Of a stretch of 64,000 bases of DNA, positions 46,801-57,074 are shown piece by piece. Made by a program: the position numbers and the translations under genes. The notes under the pieces are model-generated. The model saw nothing but the letters and a program-made list of their open reading frames with translations, did no database searches and was not told the DNA's origin. Origin of the DNA: Coniella vitis (Eukaryota; Ascomycota; Sordariomycetes; Diaporthales; Schizoparmaceae); contig WUJK01000009.1 of NCBI GenBank assembly GCA_011317545.1, forward strand, positions 744,001 to 808,000, written 5' to 3'. How positions within the stretch are numbered: position 1 is the stretch's first letter; each line of letters starts with the position of its first letter.

Positions 46801-48182
46801 TCATCGCCATCAGAAGCATCTTGGCGTACGCCCAAACTCTTTCCTCCCGTGTGTCTTGGATAGTAGCTGGAGCGGGAAGCATCAAAGTGACTGGTTCTAG
46901 ACATTCTTGATCCCAGACTCTTGTTAGAAGTCAGCGGCTCACGAGCGGGAAGCGTTGCAAAATTTAAGCTGCTCTTGCGCACCAGAGGGCGTATCGGGCT
47001 GGAGCCTTCCGAGGGTGACTTTGGTATTTCTGACATGACGTCTTCCCCAGCACCTGCTGATGCAGCAGCTTCAACAGGGGCCTCTTGATTATCGTCTTCC
47101 GTCTTTGGTTCAACAATTTGTTGCTGTATTGGTGAAGCGTGTGCTGAGCTTTTCCGGGATCCATCGTCGAGCAGCTGAATCGGCGAGGAAGCCGGATCCA
47201 CAGGCGTGTCAAGGTGGGCGACAGGAGGCGGCTCACGCGGCGTATAAGTTAATGTTTCGTTCTCCCTTTGCTTTGTGGGTTGCTGATCCGTTTTAAGTGG
47301 CTCGATTACCGCCTTGGGATGCTTTTCACTAGGTGTTGCTGCAGGATCAGCCCAAGGTTGTCGATACTCTTGAGGCGATCCCTCGGGAGTTGTTGTTTGT
47401 TGCGATCCAATATGGTCCGCGGGTCTATCTGCAGAACCATCCTCAGGCTCTTCCGCAGGTTGGGTCGGAAGCTCAGCAGTAGCTCTGTTGGATTCAAATG
47501 CACCATTCTGGGTCTGACTTCCATAGTATCCAGAGTCAGTCGCAGTTCGCTCAGGAGAAGCGTGTATCGCCGGGACAGGTTTCCGCGCGATTTGTGCTGG
47601 TTGTGCCAATCGGCTTGGCGAGTCCTCGGCTATTCGGAAGCCGGTGTCCTGGGGACGCAGCAGCTTCGCGGATGAGAAAATGTCAGGAAATCCCTTGGGC
47701 GTGGTGGAGGCGGCGGAAAAGATGTTTGACAATGGCTGTTCGCGCGTGTTGTTAGCATCTCAACCACCATCTCAACATTTGGGCCATGCCCGCAGGGTCA
47801 AAGTCTGACCACTCTGTTATTATCCCTTTGAATTTGCTTGCGTATGGTGCCAGGCGTCTTGCCGCGAAGCTTGCCTGGGGTCTTGAAAATCTCGGCGACG
47901 TGACTAGCTCCGGAATGACGTGTTAGCGATATGATCTAAGTGTTTGCCTTGTCGAATCTAATGTGTTCCATGCTTCATTCCTAACCCGCCAAGCGGGAAG
48001 ACGTACATCTGGTTCTCAGAAAAGATGTCGGCCATGTGCTCGTTAAGCCACTCGACCTCATTGCTTGCAGAATAGGCGAACTCTTCCACCTCGGACTGGG
48101 CAATGCTGAGGGCCGAGGACCGCTCGTCAGCGCACCATGCCGTGGATCCGACAGGTGGACGCGTCGAAGAACGCATCGCCAT
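43860..48182 (-). CDS. Inner centromere protein, INCENP/Sli15 orthologue
   Basis: Exons 48182-48007, 47903-47810, 47735-44544 and 44483-43860 give 1361 residues; all phases fit. The N-terminus carries a CEN-box-like helix (SIAQSEVEEFAYSASNEVEWLNEHMADIF) used in other INCENPs to bind Survivin and Borealin, followed by EIFKTPGKLRGKTPGTIRK. A long disordered Ser/Pro-rich region follows. Next comes a run of Gln, then a single-alpha-helix segment (AERRRQEEEKKLQRRREMKADME and on) that in INCENP binds microtubules. The C-terminus is an unmistakable IN-box: ASWADTPELRREL, DPLQVFGPPAPLKLEEVF, and RGSSANW, where the SS pair corresponds to the Aurora-B phosphorylated TSS motif. It should scaffold and activate Aurora kinase in the chromosomal passenger complex. 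An in-frame ATG at 48299 is a possible alternative start adding 39 residues. Confidence 0.92.
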
Positions 48183-50804
48183 GGTCACAGAACCCGCCGC
48201 CGCCACCGCCTGATGGACGGGGACCGACTCGAGTTGCAAGGGCGTTGAGCGGCGTGAGCAAGACGCAGGGTCGAGGATCGAACGGGGTGATGGTGTCAAC
48301 GTGTATCAAGCATGTCTAGACGCGTCGCAGGATGGTGGCTGTAGAGCTGGCTGTGGGCAGAAAGGCAGTGTTCGTGATGCTGTTTACATGTGGTGATAAT
48401 GCAAGGCCCAATTCGAGGCGCTTGTCGGATTGCAGCGAGTGTGGTTGGGTGTGAGAGCGCAGAGACGTTGCAATGTGGTACGGTTGGGTTGTGCAAGGTG
48501 CAAACAACGAATGCGCCGCACGCAGCTTGACCAGTTTTGGCGCGAAGTAAACAAAGCCCAGCCCAGCCCCAGCCCGGGCAAGCGCCCCAGGTGCCTGGCA
48601 AAAGGGTGGGGCCTACTAGTCCACTTTCTGAGTACCCGTCTAGGTACCTGATTGGTAGAAGTAGGCATGACGCATCTGTACCCTGGCGCATTGCCCGAGC
48701 GGGCCGAGTCGGCACCCCTACCGAGCTGACAGGTCAGGATGCGCCGGACCCGAAGCACGGCTTCGATCCGGGTCGGCAGCGACACTTGGCAGGCAATTCC
48801 CCCAGCGTCACCAACCCATTCGTGGCATCTTTTGCTTCCCTTACATGGTACAGCTTGTGCAAGCTTGGATCGATGGCGACATATTCCGAAATGGTATGCT
48901 GAATGCCAAAAACGGTCATTTGCTGACCGCTGCTGGCTCGCCGGTTTCGCTGCCATCACGATAAAAACTGGTCAACTGTTACTCTAGTTGCATCTCCTTG
49001 GACTATCTCCTGCAGAGTTGGGCTTCTTTTCTCCAAATCGTCACAGCATTGCCTACGTTCCGGTAAAGCAATCCTGGAAGTATCAGAAATCGTACCCTCG
49101 AGGCCTGTTAGTCTGAGCAATTTGACCGGTGCACAACTGGCTCAGGCACCCTGGAGCTGTCTACATGCAAGCCTTTGTCTAGCAAATTCAGCCTTCACCG
49201 CTTCGCCCCAGTCCTTGCCTTCCAACATTACTCCTGTATCAGGCTACTTACGACACTTGACGGTTCGGAGACTTTCTTGCCCGCCCCCCTGTCCTCTGTC
49301 AAGCGACACGCAGCATGGGAGGCCAACTGCTTCGAGGTGGCCTACTACCTCGTTGTCCTGGGCTCACTTTGAGTCGCTTGCCCACTGGACACGCATCCAA
49401 CTGTGCATGCAGTAGTCCTTCAACCAGTCGAAGCATCAAGTTGGCCTCCAATTTGACAGGCCCTTGGCGCTCAACTGATCAAGAAAGCCACGTCGGCATC
49501 CTCCTGGGCTGCGCCGATATTGGATTGGGCTTCTGCGTTGGAAGCACAAGTTGCGAGGCACTCAGACAAGGTGAACCCTTCGAGTCATTCTTGGCTACTC
49601 GAGCTGATGTGGGACATGGCTGGCCGGTGACAAATGGCGATGCTCAGATTAGAAGCATCTCGCAATCCGAAATCACACGGCGGCAAGCATTTCGCCGAAT
49701 CACTGTCAACTTGCCGCACATACGAGGACCAAATTATGGTATGTTGCTTGTGGATCGGGCGGCCAAGAGGTATAACAGACTGTCTAGGTGGTCAGAAGGA
49801 CGCCCGCATGCACACATCTTACAACGTAGCCTGGAGCGATGGGACCCTGGAAAGGTGTGGTTGGGACTTTTGACATACGATTCTCGAATCTCTGCGCTCA
49901 GATAAGCTGCCGTTGTCGCTCAGACAGCGTCAGAAAATATTGGAACAGGCAAACCGGAACACCCTGGTCCCCTGAGTTCCTTCTTTGTGACTGGTAATAG
50001 ACCCTGTGAGTACACACCTAAGAGAGCAAGGGAGCCGGCGCATGCAGACCTCAATCTTCGATCTCGAAAGTATCCATGTAAGTACCTTGTAAGTGGTCTC
50101 GGAGCCCTTCCCCAATGGCATAACGCAGCCATATGCTGGCTCCCGAAGATCCCCAGGAGACGAATTCAGACTCTTTTCTGCACCGTGCGGTCCTGTTCGG
50201 TGTTCTTCTTGAAGCATTGCGGTACAAGAAAATCAGCTGGACAAAGCAGGTCGAAGTCTCCGTCCCATTTTAAATTTTTGTATGCTGTGGTTCTCTCCAA
50301 GTACCTCCTCCGCTGCCGGCAATTTGACCTAGCCTATCGGCAGGCTTCGAGTCTGGATTGAGCTTCCCGGGCCCCAAGGATCCGGTCAACATCCCAAAGT
50401 CAGTGCCGCAATCGACTTATTTCGGCCCGAAGTCGACGTGTGCTTCAATGCTCGCCGGACGCTTGCGCTAGCGTCAGCGTCGTAGCCACGAATCACGGCA
50501 TATGTGATCCATCTCCACTCCCTCTTTCGGGTGAACGGGCAACCTTGACCCTCCGATATTGTGACCGTGGCCTTGACATTTTATCCATGGGTTCTACGCT
50601 GCAGAGTCGATGAAGAATTGTGATAGGTAGCTTGAACGCAGGCGAGACGCCTGGCAATGGTCATGGCATGCTGTTAAGGCGCATATAAAACGGCGTCTTC
50701 ATGACGAATTCTCCTAAAAGAATTCCTCCCTTCCTGTAGCGGGACATGCACTTTCCATCATTGTCAGTATACATATTTGTTTCAAGACCTTGTTCACACT
50801 CAAG
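48183..50804. other. Gene-free divergent region between INCENP and the aminotransferase
   Basis: About 2.6 kb. ORFs of up to about 196 codons (49315-49905, +) show no domain and no convincing coding pattern. The part near 48200-48600 should hold the INCENP promoter; 50600-50800 should hold the aminotransferase promoter. Nothing else was recognised. Confidence 0.5.
50684..50690 (+). promoter_or_regulatory. TATA-like box of the aminotransferase gene
   Basis: TATAAAA in GCATATAAAACGG, about 115 bp upstream of the start codon at 50805. This is the clearest TATA-like element directly upstream of a gene in the window; it would suit a regulated, not housekeeping, promoter. Confidence 0.45.
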
Positions 50805-52491
50805 ATGACCTTTCCCCAGGAAGCCAATGGAGCTGACCAGACCGACAAGGGAGCAAACAGCGTGGGTAAGTCGGCTGTTCTCCATCGCCACCTTCGTGAG
50901 AATCCTCTGGACCTAGATCATGCTGAGGGCCATTACCTTGTTCTCCATGATGGCAGCAGGATACTGGACGCTTCAGGTGGCGCTGCTGTTGCGTGTATTG
51001 GTGTAAGTCCACTTTAAGCTTTGCATCTTTCCGTGGTCTGTATTTCCTTTTTTTTTTTCGGTCGTGTTTGTCTTGTTTAAATGCTTTTCAGGGAGGAGAA
51101 ATGTTTGCTGACTTTGTTGTATGTGACATATAGCATGGCAATACCCGCGTAAACCAGGCCATGGTCGATCAATTGGCCAAAGTGAGCTACTGCGCATCGA
51201 CCTTCTTTAGAACGTCAGTCATAGAAGAAGCAGCAAAGATCCTAGTCGATACGACAAACGGACATATGACGAGGGCATACTTTGTCCAGTCTGGTGCGCC
51301 TCCTATCCTGACAACCTTTGTCTGTTTGGCGGGCTAACGCGACTGTGGCAGGGTCCGAGGCCATGGAGGCGGCCATGAAGCTGGCTCGTCAGTATTTCCT
51401 AGAGAAGAGGACCCCGGAACCGCAGAGAATCCGGTTCATCTCCCGAAAGCAATCTTACCATGGCACCACTCTCGGATCACTGGCCATGGGTGGGCATGTG
51501 GCGCGAAGAGACAAGTTCCAGCCAATGCTCATTGACAACATCTCCAGGGTATCGCCGTGCTATTCGTACCGCGGCAAGGTGCAAGACGAGACCGATGAGC
51601 AGTACGTCCAGAGGCTCGCTGGCGAGCTAGAGAGCGAGTTTCAACGGGTTGGTCCCGACACGGTGTGTGCCTTTGTCGCCGAATCTGTTGTGGGTGCTGC
51701 TCTGGGCTGCGTGCCGGCTGTGCCAGGCTATTTCCAAGCCGTACAGGCTGTGTGCAAAAGGCATGGAGCGCTGCTTATCCTGGACGAAGTCATGTGCGGG
51801 ATGGGCCGATGCGGGACTTACCACGTGTGGCAGCAGGAGGGGGTTGTCCCAGATATTCAGACGGTCGGCAAGGGGCTTGCTGGAGGATACCAGCCCGTGG
51901 CAGGAGTTCTTGTCCACAAGAATGTTGCGCAGGCACTCGAAAGCGGTACAGGGTAAGTACGGTATGCAGGGTACTGTGTCGAGGTACCCACCATTTTCCC
52001 CCTTCCTGCCTTCACAAGGCCATATGTGCTGACGTCAGGGTCCAAGCTCGTTCGTGCATGGCCATACCTACCAGGCACACGCTGTCGGCGGTGCTGCGGT
52101 CGTCGCCGTGCAAACGATTATCCAGGAAGACAACCTGATCTCGAATGTTGGTGCAATGGGCCGCTTGCTCGAGCAGGGACTTCGCGCCAGCCTCGGCAAC
52201 CACCCTCATGTGGGCGATATCAGAGGCCGTGGGCTGTTTTGGGCCTTGGAGTTTGTCGAGGACAAGCTGACCAAGACGCCGTTCCGCCCAAGCAGGCAAG
52301 TGGCGGCCAAGATCAATGAGCTTGGGCTGAAGAAGCCCTATTCGATTGTAGTCTATCCCGGGAGTGGAACAGCCGATGGGTGGTCTGGGGACCATATCAT
52401 CATTGCGCCGCCCTTCACGGTGACGGCTGAGGAGATCGACGAGATTGTTCGGCTGGTCCAGTCCTTGGTAGAGGGCTTTTTTACGACCTAA
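50805..52491 (+). CDS. Class III pyridoxal-phosphate aminotransferase
   Basis: Exons 50805-51002, 51134-51293, 51352-51952 and 52047-52491 give 467 residues. Motifs in order: YLVLHDGSRILDASGGAAVACIG-HGNTRVNQAM, the phosphate-binding QSGSEAMEAAMKLARQY, QSYHGTTLGSLAMGGH, LILDEVMCGMGRCGTYH (Asp contacting the PLP ring nitrogen), the Schiff-base Lys in TVGKGLAGGYQPVAGVLV (about residue 293), GSFVHGHTYQAHAVGGAA, and the C-terminal small domain RGRGLFWALEFV to DHIIIAPPFTVTAEEIDEIV. This is a fungal class III (omega/GABA-type) aminotransferase; substrates in the class include GABA, ornithine, diamines and beta-alanine, and the exact one cannot be read from sequence. The last acceptor, CCAAG/C, is unusual but is required by phase and by GSFVHGHTY. 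It stands alone, with no pathway partner nearby. Confidence 0.86.
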
Positions 52492-53681
52492 TAGTGAGTC
52501 AAGAGACACAATGTTTGGTCCCAAAAGAACTCGATATATGCGCCAACGAGCCTGTCTGGCACCGACAGTTTCGCGTAGTCGAAAGAGAAGAACAACGCCT
52601 ATCGCTCTCTTGCACCCGGAGAATCCAATGTGTTCCAAAAAAGCAGCATTCAAGTGGCGCAATTTTCATCTTGCGGAGAGGGCCTTTTGATGTAGTTATG
52701 ATTACCTGGGTAGATACAACAGGCCATCGACGCCTATGTCCGCCGAGGCCAGTCTTCACATAGTGAGCCGTATCTCCATGGCCGACTGCTGATAGCGACG
52801 ATCAATCCTAAGCTTGCAGATCGCATATAAATCGGCACTCTTGTTGGACTATTACCTGCCTCTATAAACGGTGAATTGGACTATCAAAAAGGGAATCTAC
52901 AGATAGGCGTCTAGTACAGATACTCTCAGCTTATCTAGTAGCCTTTGCCTGCAGTTACTGTATAGAAACTGCTTACTCTCAAGGCCACAAAAATGGGGGA
53001 TCTCTACACTCGGGTCATCGACAAGGACGCACGCTTTTTTGTCAGTAATGCCGAGAAGATGTTTCTCGGATTCAGGCGGTGATGAGTAGGTAGTATTGGC
53101 TTTTTATATATTCTTATCACTTGGTACTGTACAAATTCTACTTTCCAACGCAGATAACATGATTCTTGTCGAAGATGGGTTGTGTTGGAACTACAGCCTC
53201 ACTCAGGTGTTGCGAATAAAGCAACTGTACTATGTATATGAAGAGCATAAGCCTAGAAATTGCACCCCTGTTAGCGTGGATCACCCAGCTTGCGGAGCTC
53301 CTTTTACTATGTAAAGACCCTGTACTGTAGTAGCTCAGTGGATGTCATCCCAGCTTACAATCGGACAGGCTCCACTAGAAGCCCCTGGGACCACTGCCTA
53401 GGTACGTACCTCGTGCTGCCATGTACTATGTACTATGGTAGTCCCAGCGTTGCGGCTCGTCATGCCGGCGCAGATCACGGCGAATCTCCCTCCTCCCTAA
53501 ACCCCTTCCACTTCACCCCAACGAGCGCAACGCGCCCATAAGCTATACGACTTGCACATTTTCGACGGCGCCGCTCTTCTCGTTGCGCAGGCCCCGCAGC
53601 TGAGCTGCTCTAGAGACGGCCTGGAAGCCTCTGTCTTCGCTCCCCTCCTTCCCTCAACAAGTGGCCCTGCAACGGTGCGAG
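52492..53681. other. Intergenic region before EXO70
   Basis: About 1.2 kb with no credible ORF. It contains three TACTATGTA motifs (53228, 53305, 53424). The last 200 bp, rich in CT and CG, probably include the EXO70 leader. Confidence 0.55.
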
Positions 53682-55669
53682 ATGGCAGTGCGGAATAGCA
53701 TCAGCCGTCAGGCGGCTGAGGAAGAAGCCGAAGTCGACGTGATCCGGTCCCATCTCGAGACCAGGGCGCAGATGACCAAGAAAATTGAGGCTGCTCTGGT
53801 CAAAGTCATCAACAATGGGAACACGCTCGATGGCGCCGTGCAGTCGCTGGGAACGGAAACCAAGAAGCTACAGGAGCTCATTCAGAGTGCGTCCTCAAGT
53901 ACCGAAAGAAAGCAACAGGCTGGCAGCGCCGGGCCCGGACTAACGTTTTATTCGCCCATGCAGACATCAGATCTACGCGCGCCGAGCTCGAGCGAATCTC
54001 ACAACAAGTCGACAGCAAGAATGACGACGAGAAGATCATCCGCATGGGCCCGGAAAAGGCTGGACTGACGCAGTACATCAACGCGCTCAAGCGACTTTAC
54101 AAGACTCTGGGCGCCTCCAGAACATCAAGCCTGCGCACCACGCAAGACGCCGTCGCAGATTTGCAAAGGCTCATCAAGTCTGGGAATACGCAGCTCGAGG
54201 CTTACTTTGACAAGCTACTGCGAAGCGATACCCCTCGCTCCATCGAACCCCTCCACTACACAACAAAGAACGAACCATTCCCCGTGCTCTCGGAAGATAA
54301 GAATGCAAAGCTTGGAGTCTTGAACGACTACATTTCCAAGGCGCATCGCGAAACTGGTGTGAGCGAGGAATCGCCAGCAGTCAAAATCTATGCCGAAGTC
54401 CGAGGACCATACCTCCAGTTCACGCTCGCAAATCTGGCATCTGCAAGCGTAAACACAGTCAAGAAGAAGAATCCAACGGACATCTATCGCGCAGGCCCGA
54501 TGAGCGGGATCGGAATGTACGCGCAGGCGATCGAGGGTCTGTTGCGCGCCGAATACGAGAGCATTTGTCGCGTCTTTGCGCGCGAGGACTGGAGCCCCGT
54601 CTTTCAGTCCACCACGCAAGGCGCCCTTTCCGAGCTTGCCCGCACGCTGCGAGAGCTCAACATCCATATCAAGCAGCATTTGGCTGTGGACTGCTTTCTA
54701 GCCTATGAGATCGTCGAGGTCATATCAAATGTCTCAAACGTCCTCGCTCGCGAAACGGGAGAGGTTCTCAAAGAGTCATTTACGGCAGCGCTCCGACCTG
54801 TCAAAGAGACGGCAAAATTGTCGCTGGCCGAGCTGTTGGAGTCTATGAAACAAAAAGTCAGCAACCTGCAGACCATACCAGTAGATGGCGCACCTATCCC
54901 GATTGTATCAGAATCTATAAGATCCCTGCAAGGCATGGTAGCGTTCTTGCGTCCAGTATCAAACATCATGATATCCCTGGGCGACGGAGGATGGAAGTCG
55001 GTGGCGGCGGCTCGCGGCGCCCCAGATGGCACTCCCAACCTTTCCTCCTTTGACGTTACCGCCGACGGACAGGACATTTTTGCGAATTACTGCATAGACT
55101 CCATCGAGACGCTCTTTTCGGCACTGGATGGCAAAGCAAGAATGACGTTTGGCAAAAAGCCCGTTGTTGGCGTGTTCCTGGCCAACAATATCACAATCGT
55201 GGATCGAATGCTTCGCGAATCCGAATTGTGGCCTTTGCTCGAGGGCAAAGCGCCCATAGTTCTCGACACATGGCGCAAGAGATCCAAGGTCCTGTATCTG
55301 GACATGTGCCGGGACGTGTCAGTCCACCTCCTCGACACGATTCATACATCAAGGACGCAGCGGCCGACGTCAGGCCAGGGAGCCGTGGACTCGGCATCTA
55401 TCATGAAGGGCTTGTCGTCCAAAGACCGCGACAACATCAAGAGCAAGTTCCTCGCTTTCAATGCCAGCTTCGACGAAATGGTCAAAAGCCACAAAGCTTT
55501 CAACATGGAACCCGAGGTGCGGCGCATGTTTGCCAAGGACATGCAGTCGACAGTAGAACCACTGTATAACCGCTTCTTTGACAGATATCACGAAGTCGAC
55601 AAAGGCAAGGGCAAATACGTCAAGTACGACAAGGCGGCCATGTCTGCCGTCTTTCATGCCCTATATTAG
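53682..55669 (+). CDS. EXO70: Exocyst complex component EXO70
   Basis: Exons 53682-53886 and 53964-55669 give 636 residues; the junction rebuilds Asn in LIQ-NIRSTRAELERISQQVD. The protein is helical throughout. The N-terminal coiled coil (ISRQAAEEEAEVDVIRSHLETRAQMTKKIEAALVKV) packs with other exocyst subunits. The middle and C-terminal domains show the Exo70 pattern: PEKAGLTQYINALKRLYKTLG, LARTLRELNIHIKQH, VFLANNITIVDRML, KSKFLAFNASFDEMVKSHKAF, and the conserved basic end KGKYVKYDKAAMSAVF, which corresponds to the phosphoinositide-binding C-terminus. It tethers secretory vesicles at the plasma membrane with Sec3 and Rho GTPases, important for hyphal tip growth. The length is typical. Confidence 0.95.
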
Positions 55670-55762
55670 TCTTGTATTTTTCTTGACCTTTGCGGTCTCC
55701 TTTTTTTTTTTCAGTACCAATACTACGAGATATCCCATTCATTTGTCGCCCACTGGCTTCTT

Positions 55763-56473
55763 TCATCCGTATCGGGCAACAAGAGCAAGAATGGTCGTAA
55801 GAATCGTAACCCATTCCACGTGATTACTGTGTGCCAGTTCCTCCAACAGACAAGCACGCTCTGTCCAGACTCTGACTTTCCCTCCATTGATCTCTATACG
55901 CAGGACACACATTATCAAACATGCTGTTGTCATGTAGTCAGCCTCGTGCAAGCGTGGAGTGATGCCATGGGGCTTGTGGATTGGAGAATTAATCATTCGT
56001 GACCCTAACCCAAACCATCTTTGGTCATCTTCCAGATCGCACATTGCCTGATACGGAATGCGTTTCGTGCAGATTCCCTCCTCGTCAGCCTTCTTCTCTG
56101 GCGACTGCGTAGCGTCGGTTATATACCATGACCACCGAACGGCTTTCGACACTTTAGTATCAGAATGACTATTGGCCATTGTAAAGAGGACTGTGCAGAG
56201 TCGGATTGGCAATGGCAAAGTGGCATTACAACTCGTGCCGTTATACACATTCTTTCTTATGTATAAAGCACACCCACGGTCGAGATTGTGACGATGGCGC
56301 ATGGCTACTACAATCTCTGTAAGTGAAGACCTAGTTATCATTTCTCGCAGGATCTCTCTCTGCCTCTGTACAAGGAGCATCTCATTCCCCAACTGCATAC
56401 AAGGATCAAGTTCCTTTCTGATGATTGAGGACGTATCGGTAGAAGATTCGTAATAGTCTTGAGGGAAATGCAA
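55763..56473 (-). CDS. Doubtful 236-codon ORF, unknown protein
   Basis: One open frame of 236 codons in otherwise gene-free DNA, downstream of and converging on EXO70. No domain was recognised and codon choice is less biased than in neighbouring genes (many ATA, TTA and AGT codons). In its favour, a frame this long is not expected often by chance in DNA of about 50 percent GC, and it contains coherent stretches such as CTKRIPYQAMCDLEDDQRWFG and HEADYMTTACLIMCVLRIE. It could be an exon of a fast-evolving gene, a decayed gene or chance. Confidence 0.3.
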   Translation of the reverse strand: MHFPQDYYESSTDTSSIIRKELDPCMQLGNEMLLVQRQREILREMITRSSLTEIVVAMRHRHNLDRGCALYIRKNVYNGTSCNATLPLPIRLCTVLFTMANSHSDTKVSKAVRWSWYITDATQSPEKKADEEGICTKRIPYQAMCDLEDDQRWFGLGSRMINSPIHKPHGITPRLHEADYMTTACLIMCVLRIEINGGKVRVWTERACLLEELAHSNHVEWVTILTTILALVARYG

Positions 56474-56514
56474 CTCTGAGGCCTGTCAGCAATTAGAAAT
56501 GGAGGAGGATTCAC

Positions 56515-56531
56515 CCACACACACACACACA
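56515..56531. repeat. (CA)n microsatellite
   Basis: Eight or nine CA units between 56515 and 56531. Confidence 0.9.
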
Positions 56532-57006
56532 TGTATGCAGATTACGTATGCATTCAGTATTTTGTCCCTGGATGGGTTTGGCGAAGCGACTACCATGTAC
56601 GTGCTTCAACTCGGCCTGCACTCTCGAATAGTCTTACCATTGTTGGGAAAGATGGACTTTCGGCAAGTCAAATCATGTTTTCTGTGATGAGAAACTACCG
56701 TGTTATCTAAACTCGATCATGCCATGGACATGGTATAAAGTACCATATTGAGTTTCAGATTTCTCTCAAAGAACAACTGTACTATGATACGTACGACATG
56801 CTTTTCTAGGGGTCCCTGATATGACCCGGTCGATCTGCCGAGTCATCAACCGCAAGCATACTCTGTCATATACGATGTGGTAACTGTGTACAGGCCACTA
56901 TGTATGTAGTCAAAGGCAGGTTGCGTAGTCAAACCCACTTTATTAACTTGAAAGTGATTGTTACACCACTAGAGGCACCTCGTTTGTGTAAAGTGGATGC
57001 CAGGAT

Positions 57007-57074
57007 CTCCTCCTCCTTCTCCTCCTCCTCCTTCACCATCACCGCGGCCTGCTCCTCCTCCTCCTCCTCCTCTT
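57007..57074. repeat. (CTC/CTT)n triplet-rich tract
   Basis: Two CTC-rich blocks (57007-57032 and 57050-57074) separated by ACCATCACCGCGGCC. On the minus strand it reads as Glu codons in a 67-codon frame, but that frame has no other support. Confidence 0.85.

Noticed and set aside
48690..48785. Sequence with CGAGCGGGCCGAGTCGG and a GCTTCGATCCGGG segment, resembling tRNA A/B boxes
   Set aside because: I could not fold a cloverleaf with paired acceptor and anticodon stems; only isolated short hairpins.
49315..49905. 196-codon plus-strand frame between INCENP and the aminotransferase
   Set aside because: No domain or splice-supported extension, and unbiased codons.
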